57,651 bases of DNA, taken from assembly GCF_002093975.1 (NCBI RefSeq), contig NZ_MSZZ01000062.1, positions 1 to 57,651 on the forward strand. The letters run 5' to 3'. This DNA comes from Thermoactinospora rubra. Its GTDB lineage: Bacteria; Actinomycetota; Actinomycetes; Streptosporangiales; Streptosporangiaceae. The position numbers and the translations under genes were made by a program. Shown here piece after piece: positions 25,054-33,401 of this stretch. How positions within the stretch are numbered: the first letter of the stretch is position 1; every line of letters starts with the position of its first letter. The notes below the pieces were generated by a model that was not told where the DNA came from, made no database searches, and worked only from the letters and a program-made list of their open reading frames with translations.

Positions 25054-25102
25054 TACGCCGTACATGTACGTCGTATAGTTGAACTTGTACGGCGTATAGT
25101 TG
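25054..25102. promoter_or_regulatory. TetR operator repeats in MFS/TetR divergent region
   Basis: The half-site TGTACGGCGTA occurs three times: inverted at 25054-25064, direct with one mismatch at 25065-25075 (together an almost perfect 22-bp palindrome) and direct at 25086-25096. The two direct copies extend into TATAGTTG and start 21 bp apart, two helical turns. TATAGT may also serve as a -10 box for the tetR gene. Confidence 0.75.
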
Positions 25103-25111
25103 TCAACCGTG

Positions 25112-25768
25112 ATGGGGAAACTGACCGCGGAGGCGATCGTCGAGCGGGCGCTGGAGATCGGCGACACCGAGGGGCTGGAGGCGGTGACCATCCGCCGCCT
25201 GGCCACCGACCTGGGCGTCACGCCGATGGCGCTGTACTGGCACTTCAAGAACAAGGACCAGCTGACGGCGGGCATGGCCGAGCACCTGGTCTCGTCCTTC
25301 GCTCCCAAACCCGCCGACGACCGGCCGTGGAAAGAGCAGCTGCGCGACCTGACGACCGGGCTCATCAGGACCCTGCGCCGCCATCCGTGCGCCCGCGGTG
25401 TGCTGGAGCAGATCGACCCCGCGGAGGTGCCGGGCTTCCTGCTGGTGTGGGATCACGCGCTGGGCCTGGCTCGCCAGGCGGGCTTCGGCGTGGAGGAGTG
25501 CTGCCTGATCGGCAGGTACCTGCTGCAGAGCGCGATCGCCATCGCCGACGCGCCGGTCCACCTGCGCTCCGGCCGCAGCCCCGAGGAGATCGAGGAGCTG
25601 CACCGCAGGAAGCGGCTGGCCCTGCAGTCGCTGCCGCCGGCGCGCTACCCCAACCTGGTGGAGCTGGCCGACCCGATGTCGCGGACCTTCGACGAGGGCT
25701 TCTACGACACCTTCGGCGTCGATCTGGTGCTCGCCGGCATCGAGGCGCTGGCAGGATCCAGATCATGA
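25112..25768 (+). CDS. TetR-family regulator (TetR_C tetracycline-type)
   Basis: A 218-residue repressor with N-terminal helix-turn-helix (GLEAVTIRRLATDLGVTPMALYWHFKNKDQL, about residues 25-55) and a TetR_C-like ligand domain. The MALYWHFKNK recognition helix is the form usual in exporter repressors. ATG 25112 follows the operator repeats closely; no good ribosome-binding site is visible, so the message may be leaderless or nearly so. It should control the divergent MFS gene and itself. Its stop overlaps the start of the MTHFR-like gene (ATGA), so that gene shares the regulation. Confidence 0.93.
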   Translation: MGKLTAEAIVERALEIGDTEGLEAVTIRRLATDLGVTPMALYWHFKNKDQLTAGMAEHLVSSFAPKPADDRPWKEQLRDLTTGLIRTLRRHPCARGVLEQIDPAEVPGFLLVWDHALGLARQAGFGVEECCLIGRYLLQSAIAIADAPVHLRSGRSPEEIEELHRRKRLALQSLPPARYPNLVELADPMSRTFDEGFYDTFGVDLVLAGIEALAGSRS

Positions 25769-26511
25769 GCTTCGAGCTGGTCTGCGAGATCGAACCCCCC
25801 GTCAAGCCCGACCTGAGGCGCGTGCGTCACCAGATCGGCACGCTGAGCACGATCGCGCACTCCTTCCTGATCCCCGACAACCACCTCGGCCGGGCGACCG
25901 TCTCCAGCGTCGCCGTCGCGCACGAGGTGCAGGCCATGGGCGGGCGCAGCATCGCCTGCCTCAACTCGCGCGACCGCAACCTGCTGGGGTTCCGTCGCGA
26001 CCTGCTCACCGCCGCCGCCTACGGCGTCGACCAGTTCCTGTTCGTGTACGGCGACAAGCCCTCCAGCGGCAACCGCACGAGCGACCTCACGGTCCGGTCG
26101 ATGATGGAGGAGGCGCGGGCCTTCTCGCGGTCCCTCCGCGTGGGCGCCGCCGCGGCGCTGCGGCCGCTGCCCGCCTGGAAGCGCACGGCCGACTTCCTGT
26201 TCCTCCAGGTCGGCTTCTCGCTGGAGGCGCTGCTGCGCTGGCGCGACGCCAACCCCGTCGACGTGCCGGTGTACGCCGGGGTGCTGGTGCTGGCCAGCCG
26301 TACCCACGCCGAACGGCTCGCCGCGGCCATCCCCGACATCGACATCCCGCCCGCGCTCGCCGAGCGGCTCGCAACCGACCGCATGGCCGGGGTCGAGGCC
26401 GCCTGCGAGCACGTGCTGGCCGTCCGCGACTCCGGCGCGTTCGACGGCGTCCACCTCATCCCCGTCGCCCGTTACCGGGAGGTGGAGGCACGCCTGTCGG
26501 GCCGCCTTTAG
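25765..26511 (+). CDS. Methylenetetrahydrofolate reductase-like protein
   Basis: A 248-residue protein of the MTHFR/MetF flavoprotein superfamily: the catalytic-Glu strand ELVCEIEPPVKPD near the N terminus, IACLNSRDRNLLGFRRDLLTAA (the conserved R-N-L segment) and the FLFVYGDKP strand that corresponds to VTGD in MetF. It is shorter than classic MetF (about 290-300 residues) and its binding residues are only partly conserved, so substrate is uncertain. Its ATG overlaps the tetR stop by 4 bp and its 3' end overlaps the convergent VOC gene by 4 bp. Confidence 0.8.
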   Translation: MSFELVCEIEPPVKPDLRRVRHQIGTLSTIAHSFLIPDNHLGRATVSSVAVAHEVQAMGGRSIACLNSRDRNLLGFRRDLLTAAAYGVDQFLFVYGDKPSSGNRTSDLTVRSMMEEARAFSRSLRVGAAAALRPLPAWKRTADFLFLQVGFSLEALLRWRDANPVDVPVYAGVLVLASRTHAERLAAAIPDIDIPPALAERLATDRMAGVEAACEHVLAVRDSGAFDGVHLIPVARYREVEARLSGRL

Positions 26512-26891
26512 TCCCAGCGGGTGGCGTTGCCGTCGTTGAGCCGCCCGGGCGGGTCCTCGATGACGCAGAACGGCAGGCCCGCCGGATCGCGCATGATCCA
26601 CCACTTGTGCGACTTGCGTTCCCTGGTGGCGCCGAGCTTCTCCAGCCGCGCCACCTCGGCCTCCAGGTCGTCGGTGTGGATGTCGAGGTGCACGCGGCTC
26701 GCGCCGTCCTCCAGGCGCTGGGTGAGCAGGCCGAGCTCCGAGCCGGGCAGGTCGGCCCAGTGGTACTCGGGATACGCCGTGGCCTGCGTCATCCTCCGGC
26801 CCAACGCGCCCGCCCAGAAGGCGACGCCCTGCTCGTGGGCGTCGGGAGACAGATCGATCACGATCTTGTCGAGTCTGCTGTAGTGGGTCAT
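26508..26891 (-). CDS. VOC-family (glyoxalase-like) protein
   Basis: A 127-residue vicinal-oxygen-chelate fold protein with two beta-alpha-beta-beta-beta halves: KIVIDLSPDAHEQGVAFWAG... and SRVHLDIHTDDLEAEVARLEKLG followed by WWIMRDPAGLPFCVIE. Potential metal ligands are His of VHLDI and the Glu near the C terminus. Substrate unknown; such proteins are often glyoxalase/bleomycin-resistance-like. It starts 7 bp after the MFS stop and is the last gene of a probable cyclase-crp-MFS-VOC transcript. Confidence 0.88.
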   Translation of the reverse strand: MTHYSRLDKIVIDLSPDAHEQGVAFWAGALGRRMTQATAYPEYHWADLPGSELGLLTQRLEDGASRVHLDIHTDDLEAEVARLEKLGATRERKSHKWWIMRDPAGLPFCVIEDPPGRLNDGNATRWD

Positions 26892-26898
26892 TCCCCGA

Positions 26899-28353
26899 TC
26901 ATCGTGGCCTGGCGGGCGCCTTGGCCAGCATGGCGCAGAGCGTGCCGAGGACCGCGACGGCAAACAAGACCACATATGTCGCACGAAAGCCGGACATAAG
27001 GTGATCGACGGCCACCGGTGACAGCTTCGCCAGCGTCCCCGCGTACACCTGGTCCCGCACGCCCGCCGACACCGAGCTGGTCAGCAGGCTCAGCGACAGC
27101 CCGACGCTGAGCACGATGCCGACATTCATGATCATCACCCGCAGCCCGTTGACCACGCCCAGGCTGTCGGACGGCAGCGCGCGCATCATCAGCGTGGTGT
27201 TCCCGGTCAGGAATGTGCCACTGCCGCACCCGGCCAGGAACAGCGCCACCCCGATGATCCAGTACGGCGTCGCCGGATCGGCGAACAGCGCGAGCAGCCC
27301 CAGCCCGAGGGAGCTGAGCAGCGACCCGCCCACCGTGATGAGGTACGGCGAGGCTCGCAGCACCCCGGCGACCGGCGAGGCCACGGCCATGCCCACGGCC
27401 ACGGGCAGCACGCTCACCCCGGCGGTGAAGGCGTCCACGCCCCGCGCCGCCTGGAAGTAGAGCGCCGCCAGCAGCACGAGCGCGGCCCTGGCCAGCGCGT
27501 TGCAGAACGACGACAGGTTGCCGAACACCAGCACGCGCCCCGCGAACAGCCGCAGGTCCAGCACCGGATGCGCCGCCCTGCGCTCCACCAGCACGATCAG
27601 CGGGACGAGCGCCGCGAACAGCGCGGCTCCGCCGTACACGACCGGGCTGGACAGGCCGCGCGAGCCCGCCTCGGACAGGGCGAGCAGCGCCGCGCACAGG
27701 GCGGCGAAGATGAGCGCGTTGCCCAGCGCGTCCACGGGCCGGCGCGGGCCGCGCGGCACCTTGCGCAGCGTGAGCGCCCCCCAGACGACGGCGACGATCC
27801 CGGCCGGGACGTTCACCCAGAAGATCCACTGCCAGCCGGCCGCCTCCGCGATGAACCCGCCCAGCGTCGGCCCGGCGAGCTGCGCGACCGACAGGGTGCC
27901 GATGTAGACGCCCATGCCCTGGCTCAGCCGGTCGGGCGGGAAGGCGTCGGTGATGATGACCGCCCCGTTGGCCAGGATCATCGCCGCCGCGGCGGCCTGC
28001 AGCACCCGCATGGCCACCAGGAACCACACGCCCGGCGCGAACCCGGCCAGCAGCGAGGCCGCGGTGAACAGCGCGAAGCCCACCAGGTAGGTCTCGCGCC
28101 TGCCCAGCAGGTCCGCCACCCGGCCGAAGAACACCATGCTGGCCGTCATGACCAGCAGGTACGACAGCAGGATCCAGCCCGACTCCAGCGGCCCGGCCCG
28201 GAAGTGCCTGACCACCACGGGCAGCGCCACGTTCAGCGTGCTGCCCGCCACGCCGATGAGGATCAGCCCGAGGCTGGCCACCGCGCACACCCGCCAGGCG
28301 TAGCGGAGCATGCTGGCGTACTCGGGCGTGCCGGGGTGGGGGACGGCGACCAT
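26899..28353 (-). CDS. MFS transporter (DHA2 type)
   Basis: A 484-residue multidrug-type transporter with about 14 helices; landmarks are AGSTLNVALPVVVRHF (helix 1), FFGRVADLLGRRETY (motif A), MRVLQAAAAAMILANGAVI (motif B region) and QLAGPTLGGFIAEAAGWQWIFW (motif C). Substrate not predictable. It lies 20 bp after the Crp/Fnr gene and 7 bp before the VOC gene on the same strand, so it may be expressed with the cyclase/Crp pair. It is not closely similar to the MFS protein at 23.6 kb. Confidence 0.92.
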   Translation of the reverse strand: MVAVPHPGTPEYASMLRYAWRVCAVASLGLILIGVAGSTLNVALPVVVRHFRAGPLESGWILLSYLLVMTASMVFFGRVADLLGRRETYLVGFALFTAASLLAGFAPGVWFLVAMRVLQAAAAAMILANGAVIITDAFPPDRLSQGMGVYIGTLSVAQLAGPTLGGFIAEAAGWQWIFWVNVPAGIVAVVWGALTLRKVPRGPRRPVDALGNALIFAALCAALLALSEAGSRGLSSPVVYGGAALFAALVPLIVLVERRAAHPVLDLRLFAGRVLVFGNLSSFCNALARAALVLLAALYFQAARGVDAFTAGVSVLPVAVGMAVASPVAGVLRASPYLITVGGSLLSSLGLGLLALFADPATPYWIIGVALFLAGCGSGTFLTGNTTLMMRALPSDSLGVVNGLRVMIMNVGIVLSVGLSLSLLTSSVSAGVRDQVYAGTLAKLSPVAVDHLMSGFRATYVVLFAVAVLGTLCAMLAKAPARPR

Positions 28354-28373
28354 GGGTCACAACCTAGCCGCCC

Positions 28374-29036
28374 CTATCGGGCCCGCCGCTTCAGCCCTTC
28401 CATGTCGTGGATGACCACCCGCCGCCGGCCCGTCTCGATCAGCCCGCGGTCCCGCAGCGCGCGCAGCGCCTTGCTGACGGCCTCGCGCGAGGATCCCGTC
28501 CACCCGGCCAGCTCGTCCTGGGAGAGCGGCAGGGCCACGCGCACCCCGCCGTTCGTCTTCTCGCCGTAGCGCTCGGCCAGCTCCACCAGGCGCGTCGCCA
28601 CCCGCCCCGTGGTGTCGAACGCGCCGTACTCGATCCGCTTGCGGTCGGCGTCGCGGAGCCTGCCGACGATCAGCTGCATGAGCAGCACGGCCACGCGCCC
28701 GTGCTCCCGCAGGAAGCCCAGGAAGTCCCGCACCACGATGCCCGCGATCGGCTCCAGCGCGGTCACCGTGGCCGACCTCGGCGACCCGTCGATGGCCGAC
28801 ATCTCGCCCAGCAGCCCGCCCGGCCCGCGGACGGCCAGCACCACCTCGGTCCCGCCGGCGGTGTGCGAGGACACCTTCACCCTGCCCTTGGTCAGCACGA
28901 GCACCCAGTCGGCGGTGTCGCCCTCGGTCATGACGGTCGCGCCACGCTCCCACTTGCGGGGACGGCCCGCGGCCTGCAGCGCCGCGACCTCCTCCGGCGT
29001 GAGCATCGACAGGAACTCACCGGGTTCTGGTGTCAT
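28374..29036 (-). CDS. Crp/Fnr-family regulator with cNMP pocket
   Basis: A 220-residue regulator: cyclic-nucleotide-binding domain (residues about 10-125) with the phosphate-binding cassette GLLGEMSAIDGSPRSATV, keeping the Glu and the Arg-Ser that contact cAMP in Escherichia coli CRP, a long dimer helix, and a C-terminal winged helix (ELAGWTGSSREAVSKALRAL). It lacks N-terminal Fe-S cysteines, so it is CRP-like rather than FNR-like. ATG 29036 overlaps the cyclase stop by 4 bp; a cyclase and its receptor appear translationally coupled. Confidence 0.93.
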   Translation of the reverse strand: MTPEPGEFLSMLTPEEVAALQAAGRPRKWERGATVMTEGDTADWVLVLTKGRVKVSSHTAGGTEVVLAVRGPGGLLGEMSAIDGSPRSATVTALEPIAGIVVRDFLGFLREHGRVAVLLMQLIVGRLRDADRKRIEYGAFDTTGRVATRLVELAERYGEKTNGGVRVALPLSQDELAGWTGSSREAVSKALRALRDRGLIETGRRRVVIHDMEGLKRRAR

Positions 29037-31054
29037 AGTTCCGACAATACGTAGGCACGCACCGGTTCCGCCTTCCCTTTCAGGGCGAGATCGCCCAGTG
29101 GCATCACCTTCGCATCGGCGCCGAGCTGGTCCAGCGTCGTCTGGCCGATCACGACGGTGCCCGGCTCGGCCAGCGACTGCAGGCGGGCGGCCACGTTGAC
29201 CGCGTCGCCCATCGCGTTGAAGCCGCGCAGCTCCGGGCTGCCGATGTTGCCGACCAGCGCCAGGCCCGTGTTGACGCCCACGCGGAAGGTCGGCCACTCG
29301 ACGCCGCCCAGCTTGCCGGCGGCCTGCTCCCAGGCCACCTGCTCGGACACGGCCGCGGCGGCCTCCTGCATGGCCAGCGCCGCCCGGCAGGCCGCGACGG
29401 CGTGGTTCTTCAGCGTCGCGGGCGCGTTGAACAGGGCCAGCAGGGCGTCCCCGACGAACTGCACGATCGTTCCCTGGTTGGCCAGGACGCAGGGGACCGC
29501 GGCCGTGTGGTAGCGGTTGAGCATCTCGACGATCTCACCGGGGGAGACCTTCTCGGAGAAGGTGGTGAAGCCCTGCAGGTCGGCGAACAGCGCGGTGATC
29601 TCCTTGAGCTCGCCGCCGAGCGCGGCCTGGTCGGGGTCGGCGAGCAGGGCGGCGGCCACGTCGGGGGACATGTACTGCCGGAAGAGCGTCTCCAGCTCGG
29701 CGTACAGCCGCGAGTTCTCCAGGCTGATGGACAGCTGGCTGGCCAGCGTGGCGGCCAGCGCCTCGTCCTGCGGCCGGCTCGCCACGGGCAGCTCGATCGC
29801 CCCGGCCAGGACGCCCTTGACCGTCAGCGGGTAGGCGACCCGGCCGTCGGAGCGGCGCGGCCGCTGGTCGGGGAAGGTGTACTGTCTGGACCCGATGGCG
29901 ACCCTGCCCTCCGACACCAGTCCGATGCGCACGTCGCCGTAGGCCTCGCGGACCCGGTCCAGCGCGGTGGTCAGCATCTCGTGCTCGCCCAGCCCGACGC
30001 GGGCGCGGGTGCCGATGTCGACCAGCGCCGCCAGCCGTTCCGACAGCTCGCGCTCCCTGGCCAGCGCCTCCCCGGCCCGGTCGATCACCGCCGACTGCGC
30101 CTCCGTCAGGCCGAACTTGCCCGCCAGCCGCGTCGCCGCCAGCGGCTCCCCGCGCCGGATGTGGTCGACCAGCTCCTCCAGCGCCTCCTCGTAGCCGCGC
30201 TGGATCCTGGCCACCGTCCTCGGCAGCGCGACGGAGTCGAACAGCCCCGCGCTGGAACCCTCGCGCCGGAACTGCAGGTAGGCGCTGTAGGCCACGAAGA
30301 GGAAGGCCAGCGTCAGCAGGATGTGCCACTCCCACCACGACATGCGCCAGTTCAGCTGCGACATCCCGGCCACCATCGCCTCGGCCAGCAGCGCGTAGGC
30401 GGTGATGAGGCTGATCAGCATGGCCGAGGGGCGCCTGCGGTGCTGCGTGAACATCATCACGCTCGCCGCGCCGTACAGCAGCACGCCCGGGACGGAGAAC
30501 CACACCAGCCAGTCGACGGGCGAGTCGCTGGGCGGCTCGGCGAGCGGCGTGAGGCCGGGGACCAGCGACGCCACGCCCCACAGGACCGTGAAGCCGATGA
30601 GCGCGCCGCGCAGGAGGTGCTGCGCCGTCAGCACCGCGTCGGCCGCCTTGGGCCCGAGCGGCAACGCCGAGACGAACGCCCACCCGCTGGCGATCGTGAG
30701 GCCGACCTGCTGCCCGATGTCGAACCCCAGGGTCCGCCCCTCCAGCAGCACCTTGGGAGTCGCCAGGCCGTGCAGGAAGAAGAAGCCCGCGCTGCTGACG
30801 AACACCATCGACACCAGGAACAGCCGGGCGTCCCTGCGCCTGCGCGAGGCCTCGCTGATGAGCACGGCGAGCACCACGTTGACCCCGGCCACGCCGACGA
30901 TCAGCGCGAAGTGGCTGGGCTCGTGCTGCCATTTGCCGTTGATGTGGGGCTGAGCCAGCAGCAGCCACAGCCCCAGCATCGGCAGGGCCAGGTGGATCGC
31001 CCACACCACCGCGCGCACGGGCTGCGTGGCGGGTGGCAGGTAGGGAATGGACAC
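29033..31054 (-). CDS. Membrane class III nucleotide cyclase with Gln/Asn specificity pair
   Basis: This 673-residue protein has about seven N-terminal membrane helices (residues 15-265), a helical linker, a GAF-like segment (about 345-460) and a C-terminal class III cyclase domain (about 480-673). Metal ligands D492 (FADLQGF) and D536 (FVGDALL) and the transition-state N620 and R624 are present. The substrate-specifying positions, usually Lys and Asp/Thr, are Gln532 and Asn613, so specificity is uncertain. The GTG start lies 7 nt after GATAAT (minus strand, 31067-31062), suggesting a leaderless transcript. The Crp gene follows with an ATGA overlap. Confidence 0.92.
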   Translation of the reverse strand: MSIPYLPPATQPVRAVVWAIHLALPMLGLWLLLAQPHINGKWQHEPSHFALIVGVAGVNVVLAVLISEASRRRRDARLFLVSMVFVSSAGFFFLHGLATPKVLLEGRTLGFDIGQQVGLTIASGWAFVSALPLGPKAADAVLTAQHLLRGALIGFTVLWGVASLVPGLTPLAEPPSDSPVDWLVWFSVPGVLLYGAASVMMFTQHRRRPSAMLISLITAYALLAEAMVAGMSQLNWRMSWWEWHILLTLAFLFVAYSAYLQFRREGSSAGLFDSVALPRTVARIQRGYEEALEELVDHIRRGEPLAATRLAGKFGLTEAQSAVIDRAGEALARERELSERLAALVDIGTRARVGLGEHEMLTTALDRVREAYGDVRIGLVSEGRVAIGSRQYTFPDQRPRRSDGRVAYPLTVKGVLAGAIELPVASRPQDEALAATLASQLSISLENSRLYAELETLFRQYMSPDVAAALLADPDQAALGGELKEITALFADLQGFTTFSEKVSPGEIVEMLNRYHTAAVPCVLANQGTIVQFVGDALLALFNAPATLKNHAVAACRAALAMQEAAAAVSEQVAWEQAAGKLGGVEWPTFRVGVNTGLALVGNIGSPELRGFNAMGDAVNVAARLQSLAEPGTVVIGQTTLDQLGADAKVMPLGDLALKGKAEPVRAYVLSEL

Positions 31055-31154
31055 GCCCCCGATTATCTCTGGCCGCCCGGCGAAGGGAACGTGTCGTTTT
31101 ACCGCTTGCCGCGGGCCTTAACCGGGAATTGACGAAATGTCCGACCGGTACGGC

Positions 31155-33401
31155 TCAGCCGAAGATCGCGGGCAGGGTGCGCTCGTGGGTCTCGCGCAGC
31201 TCGGCGACCGGGATCCCCAGCACGCCCTCGACGACGAGCGAGTCGCCGCCGGTGACGCCCAGCCCGTAGCACGGCACCTCGTGCTCGGCGCACAGGGCCG
31301 CGAACTCCTCGAAGGCCTCGGGCCGTACCGCGACGAGCACCCGGCCGGAGGACTCGCTGAACAGGTCGGCGAACGGCTCGCCGCTGACCGTCACGCGGGC
31401 GCCGACGCCGTGCGCGAGGCACGACTCGGCGAGCGCTATGGCCAGGCCGCCGTCGGACAGGTCGTGCGAGCCCTCGACCAGCCCGCGGCGGGCGGCCTCG
31501 ACCATGACCTCGGCCAGCGCCTTGTGGGCCTCCAGGTTTGCCTGCGGCGGCAGCCCGCCGAGGTGGCCGTGGACCACGTGGGCCCACTCCGAGCCGCCGA
31601 ACTCCTCGCCGGTCTCGCCGAGCAGCGCCACCTTCAGCCCGGGGGCGGCGAAGCCCGGCCGGATCCGCTTGGAGACGTCGTCGAGCACGCCCAGCACGCC
31701 GACGATCGGCGTCGGGTGGATGGCCTGCGACCCGGTCTGGTTGTAGAAGGAGACGTTGCCGCCCGTGACGGGGACGCCGAGCGTGCGGCAGGCGTCGGCC
31801 AGGCCGCGCACCGCCTCGGCGAACTGCCACATGACCTCGGGGTCCTCGGGGGAGCCGAAGTTGAGGCAGTTGGTGACCGCCAGCGGCCGGGCGCCGGTGG
31901 TGGCCACGTTGCGGTAGGCCTCGGCGAGCGCCAGCTGCGCCCCGGTGTAGGGGTCGAGCTTGGTGTAGCGGCCGTTGCCGTCGGTGGCCAGGGCGATCCC
32001 GCGCTTGGTGGGGTGCTCGTCGTCCTCGGCGACGCGCAGCACGCCCGCGTCGGCCGGCTGGGCCAGCACGGTGTTGGAGCGCACGTAGCGGTCGTACTGG
32101 GAGGTCACCCACTCCTTGGAGGCCAGGTTGGGCGAGCCCAGCAGCTCCAGCAGCGTCGCGCGCAGGTCGGCGGGCCGGGGCAGCTTGTCCGGGGTGTCGG
32201 CGTTGAGCTCGGCCTGCCCGGCGGGCTCGTGGAAGGGGCGCTCGTAGACCGGCCCCTCGTCGGCGGCGGTGCCCGGCGGGATGTCGACGATCGTCTCGCC
32301 ACGCCACGTCATGACCAGGCGGCCGGTGTCGGTGACCTCGCCGATGACGGTCGCGGGCACGTCCCACTTCTCGCAGATCGCCATGAAGGCGGGGATGTCG
32401 TCCGGCCGGACGATCGCCATCATGCGCTCCTGCGACTCGCTCATGAGGATCTCCTCGGGCCGGAGCGAGGGGTCGCGGAGCGGGACCAGGTCGAGGTCGA
32501 CGTGCATGCCGCCGGTGCCCTTGGCGGCCAGCTCGGTGGTGGCGCAGGAGACGCCCGCCGCGCCGAGGTCCTGGATGCCGACGACCACGTCGGCAGCGTA
32601 CAGCTCCAGGCAGCACTCGATGAGCAGCTTCTCCATGAACGGGTCGCCGACCTGGACGGCCGGGCGCTTGGCGTGCGACTCCTCGTCGAAGGTCGCGCTG
32701 GCCAGGACGCTAGCCCCGCCGATGCCGTCGGGACCGGTGGAGGCGCCGAAGAGCACGACCTTGTTGCCCGGCCCCGGCGCGGTGGCCAGCTTGATCTGGT
32801 CCTTGCGCAGCAGGCCGACGCACAGCGCGTTGACCAGCGGGTTGCCGATGTAGCAGGGGTCGAAGACGACCTCGCCGCCGATATTGGGCAGGCCCAGGCA
32901 GTTGCCGTAGTGGCTGATGCCCTCCACCACGCCCGGCAGCACGCGGCGGGTGTCCTCCTGGTGCGCGCCGCCGAAGCGCAGCGCGTCCATGACGGCGACG
33001 GGCCGCGCGCCCATGGACATGATGTCGCGCACGATGCCGCCGACGCCGGTCGCGGCGCCCTGGTGCGGCTCGACATAGGAGGGGTGGTTGTGCGACTCGA
33101 TCTTGAAGGTGGCGGCCCAGCCGTCGCCGATGTCGACCACGCCGGCGTTCTCGCCCATGCCCACCAGCAGCGCGTCGGACTTCGGCGCCTTGGTGGCGAA
33201 CTGCCGCAGGTGCACCTTGGAGGACTTGTAGGAGCAGTGCTCGGACCACATGACCGAGTAGATGGCCAGCTCGGAGGAGGTCGGCCGGCGGCCCAGGATC
33301 TGGCGGACCCGGTCGTACTCGTCCTGCTTCATGCCCAGCTCGGAGTACGGCATGGCCTCCTCGGGCGTCTCCGCCGCGCGCTTGACCGTGTCGAGTGTCA
33401 T
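31155..33401 (-). CDS. purL: Phosphoribosylformylglycinamidine synthase subunit PurL
   Basis: The 748-residue small-type (PurSQL) synthetase converts FGAR to FGAM with ATP, taking ammonia from PurQ. Landmarks: MWSEHCSYKSSKVHL, FKIESHNHPSYVEP (ATP-site His), GAATGVGGIVRDIMSMGARPVA, GIQDLGAAGVSCATTELA and GSHDLSDGGLAIALAE. Length is typical of small PurL, which needs PurS and PurQ. ATG 33401 overlaps the purQ stop by 4 bp. The 100 bp to the cyclase gene contain the cyclase promoter. Confidence 0.97.
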   Translation of the reverse strand: MTLDTVKRAAETPEEAMPYSELGMKQDEYDRVRQILGRRPTSSELAIYSVMWSEHCSYKSSKVHLRQFATKAPKSDALLVGMGENAGVVDIGDGWAATFKIESHNHPSYVEPHQGAATGVGGIVRDIMSMGARPVAVMDALRFGGAHQEDTRRVLPGVVEGISHYGNCLGLPNIGGEVVFDPCYIGNPLVNALCVGLLRKDQIKLATAPGPGNKVVLFGASTGPDGIGGASVLASATFDEESHAKRPAVQVGDPFMEKLLIECCLELYAADVVVGIQDLGAAGVSCATTELAAKGTGGMHVDLDLVPLRDPSLRPEEILMSESQERMMAIVRPDDIPAFMAICEKWDVPATVIGEVTDTGRLVMTWRGETIVDIPPGTAADEGPVYERPFHEPAGQAELNADTPDKLPRPADLRATLLELLGSPNLASKEWVTSQYDRYVRSNTVLAQPADAGVLRVAEDDEHPTKRGIALATDGNGRYTKLDPYTGAQLALAEAYRNVATTGARPLAVTNCLNFGSPEDPEVMWQFAEAVRGLADACRTLGVPVTGGNVSFYNQTGSQAIHPTPIVGVLGVLDDVSKRIRPGFAAPGLKVALLGETGEEFGGSEWAHVVHGHLGGLPPQANLEAHKALAEVMVEAARRGLVEGSHDLSDGGLAIALAESCLAHGVGARVTVSGEPFADLFSESSGRVLVAVRPEAFEEFAALCAEHEVPCYGLGVTGGDSLVVEGVLGIPVAELRETHERTLPAIFG

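Noticed and set aside
21577..25365. 1262-residue minus-strand ORF opposite the ABC exporter
   Set aside because: It runs across three real genes in another frame, with Arg/Gly/His-rich low-complexity translation. Only the MFS protein within the region is genuine.
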